From positions 124,001 to 188,000 of the forward strand of contig JAGTXK010000178.1 of assembly GCA_019096195.1 (NCBI GenBank): 64,000 nucleotides of DNA. The letters run 5' to 3'. The notes beneath the pieces are model-generated. The model did not search any database. It saw only the letters and a program-made list of their open reading frames with translations, and was not told the origin of the DNA. A program made the translations under genes and the position numbers. The DNA is from Boletus sp. NGJ (Eukaryota; Basidiomycota; Agaricomycetes; Boletales; Boletaceae). Below are positions 1 to 9,390 of this stretch, piece after piece. Position 1 is the stretch's first letter; each line of letters starts with the position of its first letter.

Positions 1-1
1 A

Positions 2-175
2 ACTCCGCAACCGTCGACCCCGCCTGCCTCTACTATCGCGTTCTCCTCATCCGGTGCTCCACCCAGTGCTGCTCCTAGTATTGTTGAGCAGGTCGAACTG
101 CTGAGGGCCGAGGTGGCTCGTCTCCGCGATCTGCACGAGGCACCCCCAGAATACTCTTTGGGAGGGACAGATTGA
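2..175 (+). CDS. C-terminal end of an unrecognised protein (partial)
   Basis: An open frame enters from the left edge and stops with TGA at 173-175, giving 57 residues. It is Ser/Pro/Ala-rich at first, then has a short heptad-like helix (EQVELLRAEVARLRDLHEA) and ends in PPEYSLGGTD. A Ser/Pro-rich stretch, a short coiled coil and a PPxYS-like tail are common at the cytoplasmic ends of basidiomycete single-pass membrane proteins, but the upstream part is missing so this is only a guess. Codon use and CpG content look like a living host gene. The promoter and start lie outside the window. Confidence 0.6.
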   Translation, partial: TPQPSTPPASTIAFSSSGAPPSAAPSIVEQVELLRAEVARLRDLHEAPPEYSLGGTD

Positions 176-419
176 TTACCTTACCGACTCTGTACAGCCC
201 CCGGCCCCGTAACACGTACTGTCGTTCATTGCATGGATTCAACGTTAAACAGTTGTAGTTTAATAGCGTGTTCTCGTATACCATATGCTTACTTTATAAT
301 TATGGAGGATGAAGCTTGAGCTTCAGGTTACCTAGGTGATATGTGCTGTAGTCTGGTGACCGACGGTTGCCTTATGCAACCTCTTTTAGACGGGCTGGTA
401 CCAGACTAGCCGTAAGTTA

Positions 420-1247
420 CAGCCGTTTGCAAAGCGATGCGGAAAACACATTTGAGAATTCGACTCGTCGGAAACTGCCGGGGTAGGACCCCGAACTCAT
501 CCAAGCCAAGATGCTGACTCGGACCACCACTAGCCCCACCATGCCAATTCATGCCGTGCCCAACGACACCAAAACACACATTCCTGCCCTTTCTCTTGAT
601 GGCTACACCGTAAAAGAGATATGTGGGCTTCTTGGCATCAAGAAAACACTTGTATATAAGACTCTTGACTTCTACAGAAGGTTCAGCATTGTCTACAACC
701 TGCATACATACTCTCGCATTGTCGGGCACCGTTGCATCCTCAGCACAACAGATATTTTATTTATTCAAAATGTGGTTCAACATCACAATACAATTTATCT
801 TGATGAACTCCAACACCAGTTGTGGGAGAAGTGCAATGTATATGCAACAGTCTCTACTCTTTCCCATGCTCTGAAGTGCCTCCAGCTCACATGAAAAATG
901 ATATCTTTCTCTGCTGCTGAGTGGAATGACGAGTTGCTGTCATTGATGGAAAATTGCAGTTCTTTGATTTTGACGGACTTCTCTTCCTTTGATGTCGACA
1001 CTTGGCCCTTAGTAGATGCCTTTTTCTTGAGGAGGGAATAGACAGTAAGGAAGATTGTAAATACATGGAGTTCCTTGGATTCACAGGCTGGAGACGGTGG
1101 CAGCATAGTGGATATGGTACAGGTCACAGTCAGTCACAAGTAGCTAATTGCGCACACATAGGCTAGGCACAACCGGGGTCCTACTCTGGCAGTTTCCGAC
1201 GAGTCAAATTCTCAAATATGTTTTCCGCATCGCTTTGCAAACGGCTC
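420..1247 (+). mobile_element. Internally deleted Tc1/mariner-like element with long TIRs
   Basis: Imperfect terminal inverted repeats of about 74 bp pair 420-493 with 1174-1247. Both contain AGCCGTTTGCAAAGCGATGC and GTCGGAAACTGCC, with only a few mismatches. Each end is flanked by the dinucleotide TA (418-419 and 1248-1249), the classic Tc1/mariner target duplication. The interior holds only the N-terminal DNA-binding part of a transposase. The DDE catalytic region is absent, so the copy is non-autonomous. It lies 64 bp upstream of the amine-oxidase remnant. The ends are still well matched, suggesting a fairly young insertion. Confidence 0.85.
511..894 (+). pseudogene. N-terminal helix-turn-helix fragment of a Tc1/mariner-type transposase
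   Basis: This 127-residue frame carries the basidiomycete Tc1/mariner N-terminal pattern: LDGYTVKEICGLLGIKKTLV reads as a helix-turn-helix. It is followed by YKTLDFYRRF, a second subdomain with the TDILFIQNVV...IYLDELQHQLWE pattern, and TVSTLSHALK. In family members this paired HTH binds the terminal repeats before a DDE/D nuclease domain. Here the frame stops after about 127 residues. The next 280 bp keep only a trace of continuing homology (SAAEWNDELL at about 905-935), so the nuclease half has been deleted. The start chosen is the first ATG in frame; the true start could be the ATG at 541. Confidence 0.75.
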
Positions 1248-1313
1248 TAATGCAATGAACGACTCAACGTGATGCACACATTTCACTGTTAGTTCCATCT
1301 TCATTTTCAACAG

Positions 1314-2345
1314 AACAGTAATTTCACCTATGAAGGGTTTTCAGATGTCAACGAGATGTGCATCGACCAGCGAGGATTCGCATATATTGCCCAGGCGGAA
1401 GCAGCAGAATTTCTACAACCACAACAGGTAATCTATAACGAGACCGTCTACCTCACCGAATATAGCGAACACAACGTCACGGTGCACACCACCAGTGGCC
1501 TGACGATCACTACTGATCACGTTTTGTGCACGTTCAGCGTCCGAGTCTTGCAAAATAGCGATGTTGTGTTCCAACCTCCCTTGCCCGAATGGAAAGTCGA
1601 GGCCGTCAACAACATTGAAATGGTTAGCCGTCCGTCGTGATTAGGTCTGGGTACTTGGATACTTACCATGTCTTAGGCTACCTACACGAAGATTTTCCTT
1701 CAATTCAACGAGACCTGGTTCCCGACGGAGGTATGCCCCTCACCACGCTGTAACAATATCTTTTTACCCGGATCTGGTCTTTAGATGGGATTATATGCAG
1801 CCGAGTAAAGAGGAAAGTATCCCATTTGGCAGAGTATTCTTCCCAGGTTCTGGTATCCTCTTGGTCACGGTCACTGTAGTTAAATACCGCGCCTACGAAA
1901 AAAAAAAGATCATTGCGCTCATAGCTCTCTATACGTCGAGCAGCTCACTCTCGCCCAAGTCCAGTCGGAAGTCATGGACGTTCTCCAAACCATGTATCCC
2001 ATCATCACCCTCCCCCAGCCCGTCGATTTGTACTTCCCGATCTGGGGCGTCGAACATTGAAGCTGTTCCGAGACTCGTACTCGAACTGGGGACCGTCCTA
2101 CGTCCCTGCGCACTCGGAAAACTTGAGAGCGACGTTCAATGACCACCTTTGGTTCGCTGGCGAAGCTACCAGCGTGCTGTACTTTGGTGCGTCATTCCCT
2201 CTCCGAGTCGCTCGCTCCACTGATGCGATTTTTTTTTTTTCGTTCCCGTTCCCATTCCCGTTCCCCAGGTTTCTTACAAGGCGCCTACTTTGAGGGCTCG
2301 AGTGCTGGCTCTGACATTGCGGCGTGCATCCAAGGAAAGGCAAGT
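1314..2345 (+). pseudogene. Flavin-containing amine oxidase, 3' half (decayed)
   Basis: The sequence matches the C-terminal half of fungal FAD-dependent amine/polyamine oxidases as I remember them. Exon 1 begins after a TTTTCAACAG acceptor and encodes NFTYEGFSDVNEMCIDQRGF and AAEFLQPQQVIYN. Further exons give TYTKIFLQFNETWFPTE, MGLYAAE, the C-terminal FAD-contact block LWFAGEATS, and FLQGAYFEG. Introns are recognisable at about 1621-1676, 1730-1784 and 2187-2268. The copy is broken: an in-frame TAA follows MGLYAAE near 1804, a block before FFPGSG is missing, and there is a further stop after the PIWGVEH stretch. The catalytic N-terminal half is absent here. A matching N-terminal half of the same family lies at 34.4-35.2 kb on the same strand, in the wrong order to be spliced to this one. 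Confidence 0.85.
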
Positions 2346-2678
2346 TGCCAACGCCCCTCGCGTCACGATCTCGATAAACGCTCAGCCATATCCGAGCATG
2401 TTGACGTCGTAATTGAAATGTGGCGGCTCGTCCTGGACTCATGTATGTATCACCGTTGTCCATGATTGTACTTTTGGACCGGCATGTCGAATTGACGTTG
2501 ACAGGGGTGTCGCTGCTCTCAGCAAAGGAATGAGTTGACCACGGTGTTCCAGAGTGAAACCCGATACCGTACGAGTGTTAACTGCGCGAGATTCTCCCCA
2601 ATAAACAGCCGTACGCACACCCCACTTCTATTACTACACGTAAGGGTAGTAGAACGGAACAAAAGCAAAGACACGACG

Positions 2679-5136
2679 TCACTGCACTTCCTTCACTTCC
2701 ACGACCGCTTCTACCTTTTTATCCACCAAAGATCCACTGCTCCCATCATCCTTGTCCAGGTTCGGCACAGGCCCAGTGAACCAGCGCACACCGCCGTACA
2801 CGGGGAAGTAGTACCAGACGAGCGAGAGCGAGAGCACACCGCCCAGAACAACGACGGTGTAGTTCATGCTCCCTGTGCTCGTCTGTGGCGTAGTGGGGAA
2901 GAAGAAGACGATGTCCATGAACGCCATGAAGCTGACGGAGATAATGCCGACGGGGAGACTCTGAGACATGGGATCAGCTTCGTTCCCAATATTGGGGAGG
3001 GAGAGGGACTGACAAATATGCCGAGGTTGAACGGTCCAGGCTTGAAGTTGTTTTTGAAGATGAACCTCGATGCGATTGGAATGGCGTATGCAACGTAGAG
3101 CCCAGCGACAGAGATTGCAAAGACGGCATCGATAGCCTCGGGGCCCGCGAGCGCAAGCAGGCCTAGGAGGGTGGAGATCATGACGACGAAGCAGACGGTA
3201 TTCACAGGTGTGCCGGTGAAGCTGTTCATGCGGTACAGGATGCTTGAAAGCGGAAGGGCACCGTCACGAGAGAACGCAAAGGATTGACGCGACGCAGCGA
3301 GGACCTAGAATAAGGTATGAGAGTGCACAGAATACGTGCGCAAATAGATCACCATGCTGGATCCCATCATATATCTGACCATAAGATAAGCATAAGGGGA
3401 TACGGATGGGCTAAACAAGCACTCACTGCCCAAGGACGACGAATGCCCATAGGATCAGGGTGCAATTTTGTCCAAAGCTGTTCAAAAAGATATATGCCAT
3501 TGGTTGAGGGCTGCTTATGAGACTTGTGAGGTCGGTTCCCATGCAGAACGTAAGGGAGATATTGATCGCTAATTTTCACCATCAGGACGTGAATAGTTGC
3601 GATCAGGTGCCAATGCCCACCCCAACCAAGTACACCGGCTATACCAACTGCACTGACCTGCACGAATTAGCTCAAGTGATGGAAAGCAGACGGTACACTC
3701 ACGATTGCCCACGGCACGGCGGTCGTTGCATTTGAGGCTTCTTCACTAATGTGGACACTCGAGTCAAATGAACCTAAACAATTCAGTCGGTACAGTCGAC
3801 ACGTTCCACCTGTGGGAGAGCGAAAAAGATACCTATCGTCCAGAGAGGGGCAAGGAAGGAGAGGATAAATGCATAACCGCTCGTCCAACCATTGACTAGG
3901 CGAGGGGAGTTGGTTAGAGAGCGAGAACTGATAAGGAGGACCAACAATTAGAGAAGTTCCCCAAGGCGAAGCTGGCAGTATTCATATATTCCTTTTGGGT
4001 AGCAGCTGGAAGACCGATGATGACAGCGAAGCAGAGGCTGATAACGTGAGTCAGTACTCCAACTTCACAAGCTGGGAACGCCACAGAAGACCGGAAAGCA
4101 TGGGGCACTGGAAAGATTGTTACCTGATAGTCGAATTGAGACACTCACCATAAGTTGAGGATGATATAGAGATTTTGTAGTCTCGCGAGGATGGCAGTTC
4201 CAAGAGAGCAAACGATGCCATGAGAGAAGAGTACTGCCACATAGATCCCGCTGTATAATGTCAGTAAGGCGAGAAACAGAAGAGGGAGATATGGGGGGAG
4301 ACACGAATGAAAACGTACAAGGTCTGCTGCTGTGTAGCAACAAAGTTCTGGTTGCTGATATTAACTGCTGCGGCAATCTGGACAGCGCAACCCCAGTCAA
4401 TGGAGGCTGAAAGCAATACACGACATGTCATGAAGTCCATCGAATGCACTCTGAATGAGATGAATAACCCACCAACCGATGCAATGGACCCGATTGTATT
4501 TGAATCTGATGTGATTGTAAACTGGCTGTAAGGTGCATCCACAGTTTGGACGTACAACCAACGATCCAGGAGAGAAGGTTTCGGCACCGAGGTGATGACA
4601 AAGAATGAGTCCAGAAGTAGAGCTATATCACACATTGTTGATCTCGTTGGGCTGGGGAATGTGCGATAGTGGGACTCACCCCACCAGAAGTAGGTGCTGC
4701 GGAACCAAGCTCTGCCATGGACATTGCAACGCAGAGGATAAAAAGGCTTGCGACCGCCCACTGGATATAGATCAGAACGGGGTAGCATGCTATTGAAAAG
4801 GCAACCAGCAACTCAAAGATTGTACGTACGCCCCATACCATTGCGGAAGGACCACCATTCGAAAGGGAATAAGTGAGGACAGAGCTGTGTGTCACCAAGG
4901 TGAGCCTTGTCGTGCGAATGAACACTCTAGTCGAGCTACTCACGCAATCGACGGAAGCAAGCCAATGATGCTAAAAGCAACTCCAAAGAGCTACGAATAC
5001 GCGTCAGTCTGTGATACTGTAGAGGGTAAGTTCTAATCACCTCTAGCGGAGTGAAGGCCCTCTTAAATTCCTGTTTGTAACCGAGCTCGGCAAGGACCAC
5101 CTCGTCGGCTTTGTCGACTGTCTGTTTGTTGGTCAT
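2679..5136 (-). CDS. Amino-acid/GABA permease of the APC superfamily (UGA4-like), multi-exon
   Basis: A membrane transporter of the amino acid-polyamine-organocation superfamily, likely moving amino acids or GABA across the plasma or vacuolar membrane. The start ATG at 5136 opens MTNKQTVDKADEVVLAELGY and then KQEFKRAFTPLE (exon 5041-5136). Following exons give LFGVAFSIIGLLPSIA (4944-4990) and SVLTYSLSNGGPSAMVWG (to 4884). Further on come WAVASLFILCVAMSMAELGS, the family block LYFWTHSLSSPRCRNLLSWI, SFDSSVHISEEASNATTAVP, and a C-terminal membrane region ending YFPVYGGVRWFTGPVP and TGA at 2679. I see about a dozen short introns with GT-AG ends and no lesion in any exon I could follow. Exon edges in the middle are approximate. 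Its promoter is 5137-5541. Substrate is inferred from the family only. Confidence 0.92.
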
Positions 5137-5541
5137 GGTGTGGAGGAGAGGAAAGGTGACAATTTATTGCTTTTATCCCCACTGGCATGGGAACGGCAAG
5201 AAGCAGCAAGATCAGTTGAGTAAGCACGCGATCCATCGGTCCACGTCCTTCTAGAGATTGTCGATGGTGAGAGGTCATCGTAGTGATTAGCCAATACTTG
5301 CAACTATTTGTGAACTCGGTGCAATCTTTGGAGTAGTAGGAACGACCAGGGGCGGGGAATGTTCTTGAGACAAGTCGAGCGTACAGCGAATTCTGATGCT
5401 ACCCTCTGCTGGGCAATAACCGCCAGGTTCAAATCAGGAACACGGACACTAACGTGCGTTTGTTAGGTGATTACATAACATTTTCACAATACACAGAAAG
5501 CGTTATGTAAGCACAGTGGGATGTGCCTGCAAGGACGGATC
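5137..5541. promoter_or_regulatory. Permease upstream region
   Basis: About 400 bp between the permease start and the hAT element. It is CpG-containing and has no ORF of interest. It presumably holds the permease promoter, but I see no convincing TATA box or operator. The last eight bases (GACGGATC, 5534-5541) are the left copy of the hAT target duplication. Confidence 0.5.
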
Positions 5542-6681
5542 TAGTGCACGGTAAAATAAGACAGCGCTCTGACTTAGCTGGTTAATTTACGCACCCAACC
5601 CCAGAGTGCAATTTTGACCTATGTAAATTTACGCTAATTGACATGAGGGTAAATTTGCGCTAATTAACAGGTAAAATTGGGAAAAGAGGGCGAATTTGGG
5701 TAAAATAGTGGCAAGCCGCTAGTTGTCCCAGTCAGAAGCCTTCCGGGACTGCTTTCGGCAACGTTTTGGTGAGTACCGATTGTACTATTGTTGGCTTTGA
5801 TGCAGTAAATGACTGGGAGCGAAATTTGATACTGTCATCAAGAACATCATGGAAAAAAGGTGAAGAAAGATCAAGATCATCACGACCGAGTATCAACCGT
5901 GTGCGCTCAGCATACACAGCTGCCCCTCGTAAGTTTTGCTTTGTATTGTCAAGCCAGCGGACACCATCGTCAACTGGCAGTCGTGTTTGTGACATCTTCT
6001 CACCAGTTTCATCGCCAGGTTCAACATCCGAATCAGAGTCTTCATTCAGGGCATAGGCTGGAGGTTGAGGATCAAAGGGTCGTGGTTGTGGGGGAGGGGG
6101 TCTGGGCACCAGCAGGTCTTCGTCTAGATCAGACACTTTCCGCTTGTAACTTGAGAGGGTTGCCTCGATGTCTCGCCAATGTACAACTGGTTTGTAGGGT
6201 TCACTTTGTTGCTAATACTCATGAGTTATGAGAATGAATTGAAATAAATGTTCAAACATACATCAGGCTTGTAATGATGCCATTGACGAATTTTAATATG
6301 ATCTTGTAGTGTCCCAATTCCTTGAGAACTGCGGCGTGGTGAGTTGAGCCATGTAATGGTTGACATTGTCCGTTCATCAGCCATGGAGACAGGAATGACA
6401 GAGAATATTTTGATGGCCAGAGCCTGTAAGACACTCCATGATAGGTCCATACTAATTACGACTGAAATTTTCTGACATCTGGGTTCTCAATACCGTAGCC
6501 CCACATCCGATAGCGCCGGAGTCCAAAATAGGCAGGAACATAGGCTGATAGGACAAGTTCTTAATCTACCTTAATTAGCATCCCACTTCGACGGTTGGCC
6601 AAAATCATGGTCAATTAACAGTCAATTTACAGGGTAAATTTACCTGCGTAAATTAGCACCCCCCTACTTTACCGTGCACTA
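5542..6681 (-). mobile_element. hAT element, internally deleted, with 8-bp target duplication
   Basis: The termini are inverted: TAGTGCACGGTAAA at 5542 and its complement ending at 6681. The flanks carry a perfect 8-bp duplication GACGGATC (5534-5541 and 6682-6689), diagnostic of hAT transposition. Subterminal regions on both sides hold repeated motifs of the type GTAAATTTACGCTAATTGAC and GTAAATTTRCC, the usual transposase-binding clutter of hAT ends. Only the C-terminal part of the transposase remains, on the minus strand. The element sits directly at the left edge of the duplicated CHAT segment. Confidence 0.9.
5732..6450 (-). pseudogene. hAT transposase C-terminal (hATC dimerisation) fragment
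   Basis: The upstream exon (6450 down to about 6255) encodes LAIKIFSVIPVSMADERTM and STITWLNSPRRSSQGIGTL, the hATC dimerisation pattern of basidiomycete hAT transposases. A short intron (roughly 6210-6255) leads to a second exon with YKPVVHWRDIEATLSSYKRK. It continues as an acidic, proline-rich tail (LVPRPPPPQPRPFDPQPP) to a stop at 5732. The BED zinc finger and the RNase H-like catalytic core are missing, so the fragment cannot be an active transposase. It fits as what is left of an autonomous parent inside the element. Confidence 0.75.
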
Positions 6682-6689
6682 GACGGATC

Positions 6690-7638
6690 CCAGCGTTTTC
6701 CCAAACTACGACGTCAAATCAAGTTCGGTCAGACCAGATGGATTCAAAAGGTACTTGTCTCGTTCTACTGGCGCGGACAGTGGTAAAATGATGTACCTGC
6801 CAGTTGATCAGTTGCATTCACGCGCGGAATCACCTGCCGCCAAGTTTAAGCAAGCAGGTGGGCCCAATTACCTCGCCGACGCAATCGTCCTCGATCGCGA
6901 AGCACTAGAACGTTGCACACCCGACCATCCTGAGTGATATATCTCCTTCAATCAGCTCGGAATTCATCTAAGTGATTGTTATAACCAGCCGGGGCGATGA
7001 CGGACCTGGAAAAGGCTATTGTCCTCGACCGAGCCGCACTGGCGCTTCGCCCACTGGGGCACCTAGCTCACTCAACATTTTTGGGCAACCTCGCAGCTGA
7101 TCTCTACAATTGGTACAGTCACCTCGGGGCGATAGAGGACCTCAACGAGGCTATTGTCCTCATCCGAGTTGCACTGCTGCTTCGCCCACCGGGCAATCTC
7201 TACATTTCATCTTATACCCCAACCCTCACTGCCTTCATTCGTACTAGACGTCATGCTCCCACACATTCTGCATCCAGTAGGAAACTGTTTGCATATCCCC
7301 CGGCGTGTCATACGATTGTCGGGGACGAGAACAGTCAGGATGAGGTGATGCAACTCGCGTCGGCGATGCAGTTCGCCGGTTTCCGTTCTGTGATCGGGAC
7401 AATGTGGGCTGTGGACGATGCTCAGACGAACGAGATCACGTCGGTGTTCTACGAGAACATGATAGACGAGTGTGGTTGTCTGGATTATACCCGTGCTGCA
7501 TTGGCGCTGAATAGGACGATGACGATGAAAAAATTGGCGGGTGTACCATTTGATCAACGGATCTTGTATGTACATCTCGTTTCGCTGTCTCGCTCTGTCT
7601 CGCTAGTGCTTTGCTTTGCTTATACTCGCTATTTCTAA
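6690..7638 (+). pseudogene. CHAT-TPR protein, copy 1 (internally deleted pseudogene)
   Basis: A shortened duplicate of the CHAT-TPR gene at 30.8-33.3 kb. The TPR part keeps AKFKQAGGPNYLADAIVLDR and two units of the EAIVLDR.ALALRP type. It then jumps straight to YISSYTPTLTAFIRTRRHA and again to PACHTIVGDENSQDEVMQLA. Compared with copy 2, two blocks are lost: most TPRs plus the linker, and the segment between SSRKLF and the catalytic Cys region. The second deletion removes the His motif (HLACHG), so no active CHAT protease could be made. There is also a stop in the TPR region near 6936. CpGs are largely retained, unlike in the flank right of 9390. Confidence 0.85.
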
Positions 7639-7927
7639 TGCACACTATTATGTGGCTACCTCCATATACCCACATGGGATGTGATTGTGCAGGTATGTGG
7701 CGCTTGTACTCGACACTCGACGGTCCATCGCACATAAATGCAGGATGATGTACGTATGTGTTGATCTGATCTGTCCCCAGTATTACTCTGCAGAATGAAC
7801 TGATGAGAACGATGCTAGTGTGATCTGTCCATGTGAGACCAACTTGTCACCGTCACCTTACCTACTGCTGCTGGGAAAATGCTGTACCACACGACCTACC
7901 ATGTCAATGTTGGTGCACGACATGCCA

Positions 7928-9390
7928 CATCAGTAAATACAGGATTTCATCATAGTGCTCATAGTGCCATAGTAGTTTCATAGATAACTCATAGTATTCA
8001 TAGTATCCATGATATATTCATAGTGTGCATAGTATCATAGTATCATAGTACCATAGCATTTCATAGTGTTCATAGTGTTCATAGTGTCATATAGTGTTCA
8101 TAGTATCATAGTGTCATAATACCATAGGATTTCATAGAATTCATAGTACATCCATAGTAGTCATAGTTATAGTAGTAATTTTAAGCTAATCCCAATCCTA
8201 ATCCTAAATCAAAAGTATACAAAAAGTGTAGTCAAAGGTGTAGTCAAATGTTGTACAAAAAGTGTAGGAAAGAGTGTAACCAACTGTCCAGTGCTGTCCG
8301 GTACTAGACAGTAACATAGTGCTCATAGTGAGGGTCCAACTGGATAGTGGTTTGATAGTACTATGATAGTGTCTCATAGTCTGTTTATAGTGTGGTCATA
8401 GTATTCTCATAGTACTTTCATAGTGGTCATAGTATTCCCATAGTATCTCATAGTGTGGTCATAGTGATGCCATAGTATACATAGTGCTTCCATAGTGGCT
8501 TAGCAAATCTAATTCTCATTCTAATTCTAATCCAATTTCAAGCCAATTCTAATTTTAAATTCAATCAAATATTAATTCTACTAATTCTAATTCTAATTCT
8601 AATCCCAGTCCCAGTCCCAGTCCCAATCCCAATCCCAATCCTAATGATTTACAAAGTAAAGTGTTGACTTCATGTAATGAGTAGAGAAGGATAAAATTAA
8701 GAAACAAGAGAGTGTGGGAAAGTTTTTGAAGTCTGGCTTGTTTATATAAGAATGGTGGCACAAACAATGTCCGCTTTTTTAATACTGAGGGTGGGAAAAT
8801 GGACTTGGATATTTTTTGAATGTAGGTCTACGCTTTTGGTACACTTTGTGACCACACTTTTACTACACTTTGGTGTGCACTTTTGGTACACTTTTGGTAC
8901 ACTTTGTTTGCTACACTGTACTACACTCTGCTACACTTTTGTTTGCTTTTTGTTACTACACTTTGTTTGCTATACTTTTGCTACATTTGGTGCGCATTTT
9001 TGCTACACTATATTACACTCTTTCCTACACTTTTTGTACAACATTTGACTACACCTTTGACTACACTTTTTGTATACTTTTGATTTAGGATTAGGATTGG
9101 GATTAGCTTAAAATTACTACTATAACTATGACTACTATGGATGTACTATGAATTCTATGAAATCCTATGGTATTATGACACTATGATACTATGAACACTA
9201 TATGACACTATGAACACTATGAACACTGAAATGCTATGGTACTATGATACTATAATACTATGCACACTATGAATATATCATGGATACTATGAATACACTT
9301 TCAATACTATGATACTATGAATACTATGAGTTATCTATGAAACTACTATGGCACTATGAGCACTATGATGAAATCCTGTATTTACTGATG
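7928..9390. mobile_element. Fold-back element rich in CATAGT repeats, copy 1
   Basis: The arms 7928-8279 and 9013-9390 are near-perfect inverted copies. The outermost bases are CATCAGTAAATACAGGA and the complement. Each arm has three sectors: CATAGT/CTATGA words, a short GGATTAGGATTGGG run, and TACACTTT words. The middle (8280-9012) is a second, different half-element with the same three-sector design. It includes seven CCC tracts with 3-nt spacers at about 8604-8641 and a TATATAA box near 8747. A second, rearranged copy lies at 59204-60860. There it shows that the complete unit has CATCAGTAAA at both ends. No transposase is encoded, so it behaves like a non-autonomous DNA element of unknown superfamily. 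Confidence 0.8.

Noticed and set aside
2679-5136. Permease plus amine oxidase as a polyamine-catabolism gene cluster
   Set aside because: The neighbouring oxidase is a broken fragment and no other pathway gene is present.
8604-8645. Interstitial telomere
   Set aside because: The units are GGGATT/GGGACT mixed with AATTAG, lie inside a defined element and recur in the second copy.
7928-9390. Repeated CATAGT words considered as a CRISPR-like or centromeric array
   Set aside because: There are no regular spacers, the organism is a fungus, and inverted arms with defined ends fit a mobile fold-back element better.
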